From: CAUJIW01 sp963205175
GTDB lineage: Bacteria; Pseudomonadota; Alphaproteobacteria; Sphingomonadales; Sphingomonadaceae
Length of the DNA stretch: 64,000 nt
Assembly (NCBI GenBank): GCA_041060555.1
Contig: JBEUDS010000001.1
Direction: 5' to 3' (one strand)
Numbering within the stretch: position 1 is the stretch's first letter; every line of letters begins with the position of its first letter. The notes below the pieces were generated by a model. That model saw only the letters and a program-made list of their open reading frames with translations, was not told the DNA's origin and searched no databases. Shown piece by piece: positions 26,025-33,691 of this stretch. The translations under genes and the position numbers were made by a program.

Positions 26025-26101
26025 TGGCGACCCCGGCGTGACTCGAACACGCAACATCCTGCTTAGAAGGCAGGTGCTCTATCCTGTTGAGCTACGGGGC
26101 C
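26025..26101 (-). tRNA. tRNA-Arg (anticodon UCU)
   Basis: Reverse-strand cloverleaf: acceptor arms GGCCCCG and CGGGGTC (one G-U pair), D stem GCTC/GAGC, anticodon stem CCTGC/GCAGG with loop CTTCTAA (anticodon TCT), T arm GCGTG-TTCGAGT-CACGC, discriminator G and an encoded CCA (26025-26027). Decodes AGA/AGG, rare codons in such a GC-rich genome. Confidence 0.97.
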
Positions 26102-26205
26102 GCGCTAGCCGCTGGTTACACGCATCGCCAGCGGAAATCCATCGCCGGCTTGCGAGTCACCCGGCACGCCGTCCGGGCGGGGGGACTGGCGTGCGGGCTG
26201 ATCCG

Positions 26206-28539
26206 TCAGGCGGTCAGGAACAGCTCGGCCGTGGCGTCGATGATGGCATCGGCGTCGAGCCGGTAGGTGCGGTAGAGGTCCGGCAGGTCGCCGGTCTGGC
26301 CGAAGCGATCGACCCCCAGCGGGCTCACCCGCATGCCCTTGACGCCCCCGATCCAGGACAGCGCCGCCGGGCTGCCATCGATGACGGTGACCAGGCCGGC
26401 ATCCGGCGCCAGCGGCGCCAGCAGCTTCTCGATGTGCGACGGCGCCACCGGCTTGCCGGTCCAGCGGGCCGCGCGCCGGGCGCTCCAGCCGCGATGCAGC
26501 AGGTCCGGCGAGGTGACGGCGAGGATGCCCAGCCCCTTGACGTCGTCGGCCAGCGCCTCCCAGGCGCGCAGCACTTCCGGCACGATGACGCCGCAATAGA
26601 CCAGCGCCGCCTTGGCGCCGGGCGCCGGCGGCTTCAGCCAGTAGCCGCCGTTCAACGCATCAGCCTGCCAGCTGTCGTCGATGCGCCGGGGCTGGTCGAT
26701 GACGCGGGTCGACAGCCGCAGATAGACCGCGCCGCCATCCTCGGCCTGCATGTGCTCGAAAGCCCAGCCCATGGCCAGCGCCAGCTCGTCGGCGAAGGCC
26801 GGCTCGAAGCTGGTCAGCCCCGGCTGGCTCATGCCGATCAGCGGCGTGTTGATGGACTGGTGGGCGCCGCCCTCCGGGCCCAGTGTGAGGCCCGAGGGCG
26901 TCGCCACCAGCAGGAATCGGGCGTTCTGGTAGCAGCCATAGTTCAACGCATCGAGGCCACGGGCGATGAACGGATCATAGACCGTGCCCACCGGCATCAG
27001 GCGGGTGCCGAACAGCGGCGCCGCCAGCCCCATGGCGGCCAGCATCAGGAACAGGTTGTGCTCGGCGATGCCCAGCTCGACGTGCTGGCCGGCGCCGTCG
27101 CCGCGCCATTTCTGCACCGAGGGGATGCGGGCGGCCTGGAACACGTCGGCGAGTTCCTGACGGCGGAACAGACCGCGCTGGTTGACCCAGGCGCCGAGGT
27201 TGGTGGAGACGGTGACGTCGGGCGAGGTGGTGACGATGCGGTCCGCCAGCGGCTCGCCGGACTTGGCGAGATCGAGCAGGATGCGCCCGAACGCGGCCTG
27301 GGTCGACTGCTCCGCGCCCTCGGGCACCGGCAGCCGGGCGGGCAGGGGGACGGGGGCGGCCACCGGCGGCGGTGGCGGGACGGCCAGTGCTGAACCGGCG
27401 ATGAAGGCGCGTGCGCGGGCGGCGGCGTTGTCGCCCATGCCGGCCCAGGGTTCCCATTCCTCGCCGGGGCGGATGCCCATCGACTCGCGCAGACCCTCGA
27501 TCTGCGATGGCGTCATCAGGCCTGCGTGATTGTCCTTGTGGCCGGCGAACGGCAGGCCGTAGCCTTTGACGGTGTAGGCGATGAACAGCGTCGGCTTGTC
27601 GTCGTCGGCGGCCTTGAACGCCTCCAGCAGCGTCTCCAGGCAGTGGCCGCCGAGGTTGGTCATCAGGCGCGCCAGCTCGGTGTCGTCGAAGCTGGCGATC
27701 AGCTTGGCGGTCGGGCCCTTGGTGCCGAGGTCGGCCAGCAGGCGCGCCCGCCACGCCGCACCGCCCTGATAGGTGAGCGCGGCATATTCGGCGTTGGGGC
27801 AGGCGTCGATCCAGTCGGCGATCGCCTGGCCGCCGGGACGCTTGAACACCTCGCGCTGCATCCGGCCGTGTTTCAGCGTCAGCACCCGCCAGCCGCAGGT
27901 GCGGAAGATGTCGTCGAAGCGGCCGAACATGCGGTCGGCGGTGGTGGCGTCGAGCGACTGGCGGTTATAGTCGACAATCCACCAGCAGTTGCGGATGTCG
28001 TGCTTGTAGGCCTCGATCAGGCACTCGTAGATGTTGCCTTCGTCCAGCTCGGCGTCGCCCATCAGCGCGATCATCCGGCCGGCCTCCGACTCGGGCAGCT
28101 GGCCGTGGGCGATGAGATAGTCCTGCACCAGGCTGGCGAAGGCGGTGATGGCGACGCCGAGGCCGACCGAGCCGGTGGAGAAATCGACCGGGATCGCGTC
28201 CTTGGTGCGGCTGGGGTAGCTCTGGGCCCCGCCCAGGCCGCGGAACCGCTGCAGCTGGTCGAGGCTCTGGTGACCCAGCAGATAGTGGATGGCGTGCAGC
28301 ACCGGGCCGGCGTGCGGCTTCACCGCCACCCGGTCGTTGGGGCGCAGGGCATGGAAATAGAGCGCCGTCATGATGGCGGTCATCGAGGCGCAGGAGGCCT
28401 GGTGGCCGCCGACCTTCAGGCCGTCGCGGCTGTCGCGCAGGTGATTGGCGTTGTGGATGGTCCAGGCGGACAGCCAGCGCAGGCGCGCGTCGAGCGCTTC
28501 CAGGATGGCAATGTCCGACTCGATCAGGTCAACGCTCAT
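26206..28539 (-). CDS. Transketolase/AceE-like thiamine-diphosphate E1 component
   Basis: A 777-aa ThDP enzyme of the homodimeric E1/transketolase type. Seen: N-terminal KPHAGPVLHAIHYLLG, STGSVGLGVAITAFA, then the ThDP-Mg motif MGDAELDEGNIYE (GDxxxxEG) with VDYNRQSLD; the central pyrimidine domain has HVELGIAEHNLFLMLAAMG with the conserved Glu. Shorter than AceE (~890 aa). Proteins of this kind next to an Lrp regulator recall MdeB/MdeR of pseudomonads, an E1 for 2-oxobutyrate, so oxidative decarboxylation of an amino-acid-derived 2-oxo acid is plausible. Start at ATG 28539 (MSVDLIESD) with GGGAG upstream. No lipoyl E2/E3 gene is adjacent. Confidence 0.85.
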   Translation of the reverse strand: MSVDLIESDIAILEALDARLRWLSAWTIHNANHLRDSRDGLKVGGHQASCASMTAIMTALYFHALRPNDRVAVKPHAGPVLHAIHYLLGHQSLDQLQRFRGLGGAQSYPSRTKDAIPVDFSTGSVGLGVAITAFASLVQDYLIAHGQLPESEAGRMIALMGDAELDEGNIYECLIEAYKHDIRNCWWIVDYNRQSLDATTADRMFGRFDDIFRTCGWRVLTLKHGRMQREVFKRPGGQAIADWIDACPNAEYAALTYQGGAAWRARLLADLGTKGPTAKLIASFDDTELARLMTNLGGHCLETLLEAFKAADDDKPTLFIAYTVKGYGLPFAGHKDNHAGLMTPSQIEGLRESMGIRPGEEWEPWAGMGDNAAARARAFIAGSALAVPPPPPVAAPVPLPARLPVPEGAEQSTQAAFGRILLDLAKSGEPLADRIVTTSPDVTVSTNLGAWVNQRGLFRRQELADVFQAARIPSVQKWRGDGAGQHVELGIAEHNLFLMLAAMGLAAPLFGTRLMPVGTVYDPFIARGLDALNYGCYQNARFLLVATPSGLTLGPEGGAHQSINTPLIGMSQPGLTSFEPAFADELALAMGWAFEHMQAEDGGAVYLRLSTRVIDQPRRIDDSWQADALNGGYWLKPPAPGAKAALVYCGVIVPEVLRAWEALADDVKGLGILAVTSPDLLHRGWSARRAARWTGKPVAPSHIEKLLAPLAPDAGLVTVIDGSPAALSWIGGVKGMRVSPLGVDRFGQTGDLPDLYRTYRLDADAIIDATAELFLTA

Positions 28540-28629
28540 ACAGATCTCCCGCTTCGGCAACGCAGCACGCGGCCTGACAATAAGCTGGAAGGGGTGGGAA
28601 AATCCTGCCAAAGATGGCTCAGTATTGCC

Positions 28630-28681
28630 TGTATTGTGGCATGATCTGCCAATAAATTTACGTATGTGGGTGTATTGTGGC
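28630..28681. promoter_or_regulatory. Direct repeat in divergent E1/Lrp promoter
   Basis: TGTATTGTGGC occurs exactly at 28630-28640 and 28671-28681, 41 bp apart start to start (about four helical turns), in the 137-bp space between the E1 gene and the Lrp gene; the second copy contains the GTG start (28677). Spacing by whole turns fits wrapping of DNA by an Lrp octamer (inference). Confidence 0.4.
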
Positions 28682-29150
28682 TGAAATCCTGCGAGACCCT
28701 ATCAATCGCCGCATTGTCGAGGCCTTGCAGGCCGATGGCCGGCTGACCAACCAGGAGCTGGCCGACCGGGTGGGGCTGTCGCCCAGCCCGTGCCTGCGGC
28801 GGGTCAAGGCACTGGAAGCGGCGGGCGTCATCTCCGGCTATGTGGCGCTGGTCGATCCGGCGACGGCGGGTTTGTCGGTGACGGCATTCGTGCGGGTTCG
28901 ACTCGACCAGCAGGATGATCATCATCTCCAGCGCTTCGAAGCCGAGGTGCAGCGCTTCCCGGAAGTGATGGAATGCTATCTGATGACCGGCGAGAGCGAC
29001 TACCAGCTGCGCCTTCTGGTGGGGTCGCTGGCGGAGTTCGAGGATTTCCTGCGGCAGAAGCTGACGCGAATCGCCGGCATTTCCCAGGTGACCACCAGCT
29101 TTGCCCTGCGGCCGATCGTCTATCGCACGGCGTTGCCCCTCGACCGCTAG
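28677..29150 (+). CDS. Lrp/AsnC-family transcriptional regulator
   Basis: A 157-aa regulator. Residues ~5-60 are the HTH (NRRIVEALQADGRLTNQELA, then RVGLSPSPCLRRVKALEAAGVISGY), followed by the RAM ligand domain (AFVRVRLDQQ, VMECYLMTGESDYQLRLLV, ISQVTTSFALRPI). Lrp proteins of this type sense an amino acid and activate the gene transcribed away from them, here the E1-like enzyme. GTG 28677 gives the expected length; no ATG fits. It lies in the direct repeat noted for this promoter, which would allow autoregulation. Confidence 0.93.
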   Translation: MAEILRDPINRRIVEALQADGRLTNQELADRVGLSPSPCLRRVKALEAAGVISGYVALVDPATAGLSVTAFVRVRLDQQDDHHLQRFEAEVQRFPEVMECYLMTGESDYQLRLLVGSLAEFEDFLRQKLTRIAGISQVTTSFALRPIVYRTALPLDR

Positions 29151-29334
29151 AACCGATTTATCGTTTGACGCGAATTATCGCTGTTTTTGTTCAATAGCGA
29201 TCCGACAACAAACCGTTTCGTCAACCGATCGTTTACCCCTGATTGCTACATAGGCCGTGTCATGCGCTTCGGCGTGAGGTGTGGAACAGAGCAAAAGCTC
29301 ACGAATTCAACTGAAGAATCAGGAAGGTCTGAAA

Positions 29335-29697
29335 ATGGTCCGGAATTGTGTGAACAAATTGGTGGGTGCAGCCGTGGTGTTCGCTGCCGTGGCCGGTGTC
29401 GCGGCGCCGTCGTTCGCTCAGGGCGCTGACTGGCAGAAGAAGGTTGCCCAGTTGATCGCCGACAACCAGAGCTATCCCCGTTCGGCCCAGGTCCGCAAGG
29501 AAGAGGGTACCGCGAAGGTGAAGGTGACGCTCGACGCCAGCGGCAAGGTGACCGCTGTTGAAGTCGTGCAGCCGACCTCGTCGGATATTCTCAACCGCGA
29601 GGCCGAGAAGATCATGACCAAGATCGGCAACTTCCCGGCGCCGCCGAGCGGCAACGGCATGAGCCTGGTGGTGCCGATCACCTGGAAGCTCAGCTAG
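29335..29697 (+). CDS. Small periplasmic protein with TonB C-terminal fold
   Basis: A 120-aa exported protein. A signal peptide (hydrophobic AAVVFAAVAGVAAPSFAQ, cleavage after AFAQ-like site near residue 29) is followed by a TonB C-terminal domain: SYPRSAQVRKEEGTAKVKVTLDASGKV, VEVVQPTSSDILNREAEKI. It has no transmembrane anchor or proline-rich spacer, so it cannot act as a classical TonB energy transducer. Such soluble TonB-C proteins are widespread and of unclear role. AGGAAGG precedes ATG 29335. A strong hairpin terminator follows, so it is probably a single-gene unit. Confidence 0.85.
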   Translation: MVRNCVNKLVGAAVVFAAVAGVAAPSFAQGADWQKKVAQLIADNQSYPRSAQVRKEEGTAKVKVTLDASGKVTAVEVVQPTSSDILNREAEKIMTKIGNFPAPPSGNGMSLVVPITWKLS

Positions 29698-29725
29698 GAT
29701 TTTTCGTCCAACGGACGGCCAGACA

Positions 29726-29766
29726 GGCCGGCCGGCGCCCAGGCGCCGGCCGGCCTTCTTGTGTTT
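29726..29766 (+). terminator. Strong intrinsic terminator after the TonB-C protein gene
   Basis: Left arm GGCCGGCCGGCGCC (29726-29739) and right arm GGCGCCGGCCGGCC (29742-29755) are perfectly complementary (14 bp), followed by the T-rich TTCTTGTGTTT. About 30 nt after the stop codon at 29697. Confidence 0.85.
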
Positions 29767-29820
29767 GCCGCCACAGCCGCCTAGAGCTTGTCGGCGTTGC
29801 CGTGAAAGAGGAGATCGTCG

Positions 29821-30417
29821 GTGAAGGTTGTGCGTCTGGCCCTGATGGCGGCCCTGCCGGTTGTATTGCTGGCCGGGTGTCAGAAGAATCCGCTCAAGAT
29901 CACGCGCACCTTGTGCCCGGCCCATGCGGTGGCCAAGAGCGCCGGGACCATGACCCTGTTCTCGCCGCCCGAGAGCCGGAACGCCGACGCCATGGTCGCC
30001 AGCGCGGCCATCACCGGCCTCACCAACAACTGCACCGAAGGCGCGGACCCGGTAGCCAGCAACCTGCGCATCACCATCGGCGCCCAGCGCCCGGCGGCCG
30101 GGTCTGAGCAGACGGTGACGCTGCCCTATTTCGTCGCCGTGGTGAAGGGCGGCAACCAGCTGATCTCCAAGCAGGTCTATCAGGCGACGGTGCGCTTCCC
30201 GGCCGGTCAGCTGCGGGCCGAAACGGTTGAGACAGTGCGCGCCAACATCGACCGCGCGGCGGCGCTCGCCGCGCTGCCGCCCAAGCCGGACAAGAAGCGC
30301 CGCGACGAAAATCCCGAGGACGTGTTCATGGACGCCGCCCCCAAGGCCGCCTCGTTCGAGGTGCTGGTGGGTTTCCAGCTCGCCGACAGCGACGTGCTCT
30401 ACAACATCACCCGCTGA
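29821..30417 (+). CDS. Predicted lipoprotein of unknown function
   Basis: A 198-aa protein starting MKVVRLALMAALPVVLLAGC; the lipobox LLAGC puts the lipidated Cys at residue 20. The mature part has no domain I recognise: a mixed alpha/beta region with GLTNNCTEGADPVASNLRI, a predicted beta stretch TLPYFVAVVKGG, a charged KPDKKRRDENPED linker and a C-terminal beta pair. GTG 29821 is used because AGAGGAG (29807-29813) is correctly spaced and no ATG fits. It sits between the TonB-C gene's terminator and the glycine riboswitch, so it is likely transcribed alone. Probably envelope-located. Confidence 0.75.
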   Translation: MKVVRLALMAALPVVLLAGCQKNPLKITRTLCPAHAVAKSAGTMTLFSPPESRNADAMVASAAITGLTNNCTEGADPVASNLRITIGAQRPAAGSEQTVTLPYFVAVVKGGNQLISKQVYQATVRFPAGQLRAETVETVRANIDRAAALAALPPKPDKKRRDENPEDVFMDAAPKAASFEVLVGFQLADSDVLYNITR

Positions 30418-30497
30418 GGCCAGGCGCGTCGCGCTTCCTGATTGACAGATCGGCGACGACTCTTAGTAGTGGGGGCGCTGCGGAGCAATCCGACGCA

Positions 30498-30696
30498 CGC
30501 GCGGGAGAGGCCGGTCCGACAAGGGCCGGCGCCGAAGGAGCAACCGCCCCGGAATCTCTCAGGCCAAAGGACCGCGTACGCGTAGCAGCACTCTGGAAAG
30601 CATCCGCCCGGGCCCCGGCCTGTGCGGATCACCGAAGGGGTAAGCGGCCCGGTTCGCCGGTGCCGTGAAAGCTCTCAGGTTCCGTGACAGAGGGGG
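30498..30696 (+). promoter_or_regulatory. Tandem glycine riboswitch upstream of gcvT
   Basis: Two successive gcvT-type aptamers. The first contains GCGGGAGAGG (30501), GCCGAAGGAGCAA (30531) and AATCTCTCAGGCCAAAGGACC (30553 on); the second contains CTCTGGAAAGC (30591), CACCGAAGGGGTAAGC (30630) and GAAAGCTCTCAGG (30667) ending in GTGACAGAGGGGG. These are the conserved cores of the glycine aptamer. It ends about 48 nt before gcvT. Glycine binding would raise expression of the cleavage operon. Confidence 0.93.
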
Positions 30697-30743
30697 CAGG
30701 GTCGTCCATCCGGGCGATCACGACCTGTCATGGAGATTCCCGC

Positions 30744-31877
30744 GTGGGCGATACCCCGGCCGACCTGTTGAAAACCCCGCTGTACGACCTCCACGTCGCG
30801 CTCGGCGCCCGCATGGTGCCGTTCGCCGGCTATGCGATGCCGGTGCAGTATCCCGCCGGCATCATGGCCGAGCACCTGTGGACCCGTGAGTCCGCCGGGC
30901 TGTTCGACGTCTCGCACATGGGCCAGGTGGTGCTGACCGGCGCGCATGTCGATCAGGCGCTGGAAGCGGTGGTGCCGGCCGACGTGCAGGGCCTCAAGCT
31001 CGACCGGCTGCGCTATTCGCTGCTGCTCAATGCCAGCGGCGGCGTGCTGGACGATCTGATGATCACCCGTCGTGCCGACGACCTGTTGCTGGTGGTCAAT
31101 GGCGCCTGCAAGGCGGCCGACATCGCCCACCTCAAGGCGCAGCTGGAGCCGCGCGGCGTGACCGTCGACTATCGCGACGACTGGGCGCTGCTCGCGCTGC
31201 AGGGACCCAAGGCGGTCGACGCACTGGCGCGACTGGCGCCAGGGGTCGCCGCACTCACCTTCATGACCGCCGGGCGTTTCGATCTCGGCGGCGCCAGCGC
31301 CTGGATCTCCCGCTCAGGCTACACCGGCGAGGACGGTTTCGAGATCTCCGTGCCCGCCGACGCGGCCGAGGCCTTGGCCCGGGCGCTGCTCGACCAGCCG
31401 GACGTGAAACCGATCGGCCTGGGCGCCCGCGATTCGCTGCGACTGGAGGCCGGCCTGCCGCTTTATGGCCATGATCTCGCGCCGGACATCACGCCCATCG
31501 AGGCCGATCTGGCGTTCGCCATCTCCAAGCGCCGCAAGGCGGAAGGCGGCTTCATCGGTAGCGAGGTGGTGCTCGACCAGCTGTTCAACGGCGCCGAGCG
31601 CAAGCGGGTCGGGCTGAAGCTCGACGGCCGTCAGCCGGCGCGCGAGGGCGCGGCGGTGCTCACCAATGATGGCGTCACCATCGGCACCGTCACCAGCGGC
31701 GGCTTCGCGCCCTCGGTGGGCGGGCCGATCGCCATGGCCTTCGTCGACAGCAATTTCGCCGCCGACGGCACCGCGCTGACCATCGACGTGCGCGGCAAGC
31801 CGCTGCCGGCGACGGTGGTGCCGATGCCGTTCGTGCCGCACCGCTATGTTCGTTCCACCTCCCAAGCTCAGGGGTAA
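30744..31877 (+). CDS. gcvT: Glycine cleavage system T protein (aminomethyltransferase)
   Basis: A 377-aa enzyme that releases ammonia from the aminomethyl-lipoyl GcvH and passes the methylene to tetrahydrofolate. Seen: PLYDLHVALGARMVPFAGYAM, GLFDVSHMGQV, the folate-site region ISRSGYTGEDGFEISV, and LGARDSLRLEAGLPLYGHDL. An upstream in-frame ATG (30684) lies inside the second riboswitch aptamer; GTG 30744, 8 nt after TGGAG, begins right where homology starts (VGDTPADLLKTPLYDLH). First gene of a four-gene gcv operon controlled by the tandem glycine riboswitch. Confidence 0.96.
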   Translation: MGDTPADLLKTPLYDLHVALGARMVPFAGYAMPVQYPAGIMAEHLWTRESAGLFDVSHMGQVVLTGAHVDQALEAVVPADVQGLKLDRLRYSLLLNASGGVLDDLMITRRADDLLLVVNGACKAADIAHLKAQLEPRGVTVDYRDDWALLALQGPKAVDALARLAPGVAALTFMTAGRFDLGGASAWISRSGYTGEDGFEISVPADAAEALARALLDQPDVKPIGLGARDSLRLEAGLPLYGHDLAPDITPIEADLAFAISKRRKAEGGFIGSEVVLDQLFNGAERKRVGLKLDGRQPAREGAAVLTNDGVTIGTVTSGGFAPSVGGPIAMAFVDSNFAADGTALTIDVRGKPLPATVVPMPFVPHRYVRSTSQAQG

Positions 31878-31880
31878 ATC

Positions 31881-32255
31881 ATGACCGTCTATTTCACCAA
31901 GGATCACGAGTGGGTGCGCGTCGAGGGCGCCAACGGCACCGTCGGCATCACCGACTATGCCCAGAGCCAGCTGGGCGATGTGGTGTTCGTCGAACTGCCG
32001 GCGGTGGGCAAGTCTGTCGCCCAGGGCGACGAGGCGGCGGTCGTCGAGTCGGTGAAGGCCGCCTCGGAAGTCTATGCCCCGGTGTCCGGCACCGTGACGG
32101 CGGTCAATGACGCGCTGGAAGCCGAACCGGCGCTGGTCAACAGCGCGGCCGAGACCGACGGCTGGTTCCTGACCCTGGCGCTTGCCAATCCGGCCGAACT
32201 GGAAGGCCTGATGGATGCGGCGGCCTATCAGGCCTACGTCGCCACCTTGGGCTGA
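31881..32255 (+). CDS. gcvH: Glycine cleavage system H protein
   Basis: A 124-aa lipoyl carrier that shuttles the aminomethyl group between GcvP and GcvT. Seen: KDHEWVRVEG at the N-terminus, GITDYAQSQLGDVVFVELP and the lipoylation motif VESVKAASE with Lys59. Starts 3 nt after gcvT, and 65 nt precede gcvPA. Length and motif spacing are normal. Confidence 0.97.
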   Translation: MTVYFTKDHEWVRVEGANGTVGITDYAQSQLGDVVFVELPAVGKSVAQGDEAAVVESVKAASEVYAPVSGTVTAVNDALEAEPALVNSAAETDGWFLTLALANPAELEGLMDAAAYQAYVATLG

Positions 32256-32320
32256 GGCTTGCACGGGATCAATGACGCCGGCGCGTCGGGCGCGCCGGAC
32301 GTGAGTGAAAGACACGGATA

Positions 32321-33691
32321 ATGCGCTATCTGCCGCACATGGATGTCGACCGCCGCGAGATGCTGGGCGCCATCGGCGTCGACAGCATCGACGCGCTGTA
32401 CCGCGACGTGCCGGCCACGGCCCTGCGGACGTCGCCGGTCGAGGGGCTGCCCCATCACATGACCGAGCTGGAAGTGGAGCGGCTGCTGGGCGCCATGGCG
32501 GCGAAGAACCGGGCCGCCGGCGCGACGCCGTTTTTCATCGGCTGCGGCGCTTACAAGCATCATGTGCCGGCCAGTGTCGACCACATCATCCAGCGCGGCG
32601 AGTTCCTGACCTCCTACACGCCGTATCAGCCGGAAATCGCCCAGGGTACGCTGCAGTATCTGTTCGAGTTCCAGAGCCAGGTGGCGCGGCTGACCGGCAT
32701 GGAAGTCGCCAACGCCTCGATGTACGACGGCTCGACGGCGATGACCGAGGCCATTTTCATGGCCCAGCGTGTCACCAGGCGCACCCGCGCCATCATTTCC
32801 GCCGGCGTGCATCCCCATTATGTCGACGTCGCCAGGGCGCTGACCCAGTTCTCCGACGAGACGCTGCTGATCGGGACGCCCGAACTCACCGACGGTCGCC
32901 CCGGCGATGATCTCGACTGGATTCTGTCGGAGCTCGACGAGCGCACCTCCTGCGTCGTGGTGCAGAACCCCAACCTGTTCGGTCATGTCGCCGATCTGTC
33001 GGACCTCGCCGCCGCCTGCCACGCCAAGGGGGCGCTGCTGGTGGTGGTGGTGACGGAAGTGGTGTCGCTGGGCGCCATCCGCGCGCCGGGCGACATGGGC
33101 GCGGACATCGTGGTCGGCGAGGGGCAGTCAATCGGCGTCGGGCTCAATTTCGGCGGGCCCTATCTCGGCCTGTTCGCCTGCCGCGAAAAGCATGTCCGCC
33201 AGGCGCCGGGGCGTCTGTGCGGCGAGACGGTGGACGCCAGCGGCCGGCGCGGCTTCGTGCTGACGCTCTCGACCCGTGAGCAGCATATCCGCCGCGAGAA
33301 GGCGACCTCGAATATCTGTACCAATTCAGGGCTTTGTGCGCTGGCGTTCAGCATTCACCTGAGCCTGCTGGGCGAGGCCGGGCTGCGTCAGCTTGCCAGC
33401 TACAATCACGCCCGCGCCGTGCAGGTCGCCGAGCGGCTGGCGGCGGTGAAGGGCGTGCGGCTGGTCAACGGCGCCTTCTTCAACGAGTTCACGCTGCTGC
33501 TCGACCGACCCTCGCGCGCGGTGGTGCGCGACCTTGGCAACAAGGGCGTGCTGGCCGGCGTCGCGCTGGATCGGCTGTACCCCGGCGTCGCCGGGCTGGA
33601 AAACGGCGTGACGCTGGCGGTGACCGAAACCGCCACCGATGCCGACATCGACGCGCTGGTGCGCGGGTTTGAGGAGCTGCTGTCATGCTGA
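32321..33691 (+). CDS. gcvPA: Glycine dehydrogenase (decarboxylating) subunit 1
   Basis: A 456-aa N-terminal half of the split P protein. With GcvPB it decarboxylates glycine and loads the aminomethyl group onto GcvH. Seen: MRYLPHMDVDRREMLGAIG, FIGCGAYKHHVPASVD, EFLTSYTPYQPEIAQGTLQ, and GADIVVGEGQSIGVGLNFGG, all standard for this subunit. It does not carry the PLP lysine, which is on GcvPB. The end overlaps gcvPB by 7 nt. The split form is the usual one in many alphaproteobacteria. Confidence 0.96.
   Translation: MRYLPHMDVDRREMLGAIGVDSIDALYRDVPATALRTSPVEGLPHHMTELEVERLLGAMAAKNRAAGATPFFIGCGAYKHHVPASVDHIIQRGEFLTSYTPYQPEIAQGTLQYLFEFQSQVARLTGMEVANASMYDGSTAMTEAIFMAQRVTRRTRAIISAGVHPHYVDVARALTQFSDETLLIGTPELTDGRPGDDLDWILSELDERTSCVVVQNPNLFGHVADLSDLAAACHAKGALLVVVVTEVVSLGAIRAPGDMGADIVVGEGQSIGVGLNFGGPYLGLFACREKHVRQAPGRLCGETVDASGRRGFVLTLSTREQHIRREKATSNICTNSGLCALAFSIHLSLLGEAGLRQLASYNHARAVQVAERLAAVKGVRLVNGAFFNEFTLLLDRPSRAVVRDLGNKGVLAGVALDRLYPGVAGLENGVTLAVTETATDADIDALVRGFEELLSC

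Noticed and set aside
25835..26050. N-terminal extension of the CobS-like protein to 26050
   Set aside because: It would read through tRNA-Arg at 26025-26101 and has no hydrophobic or conserved content.
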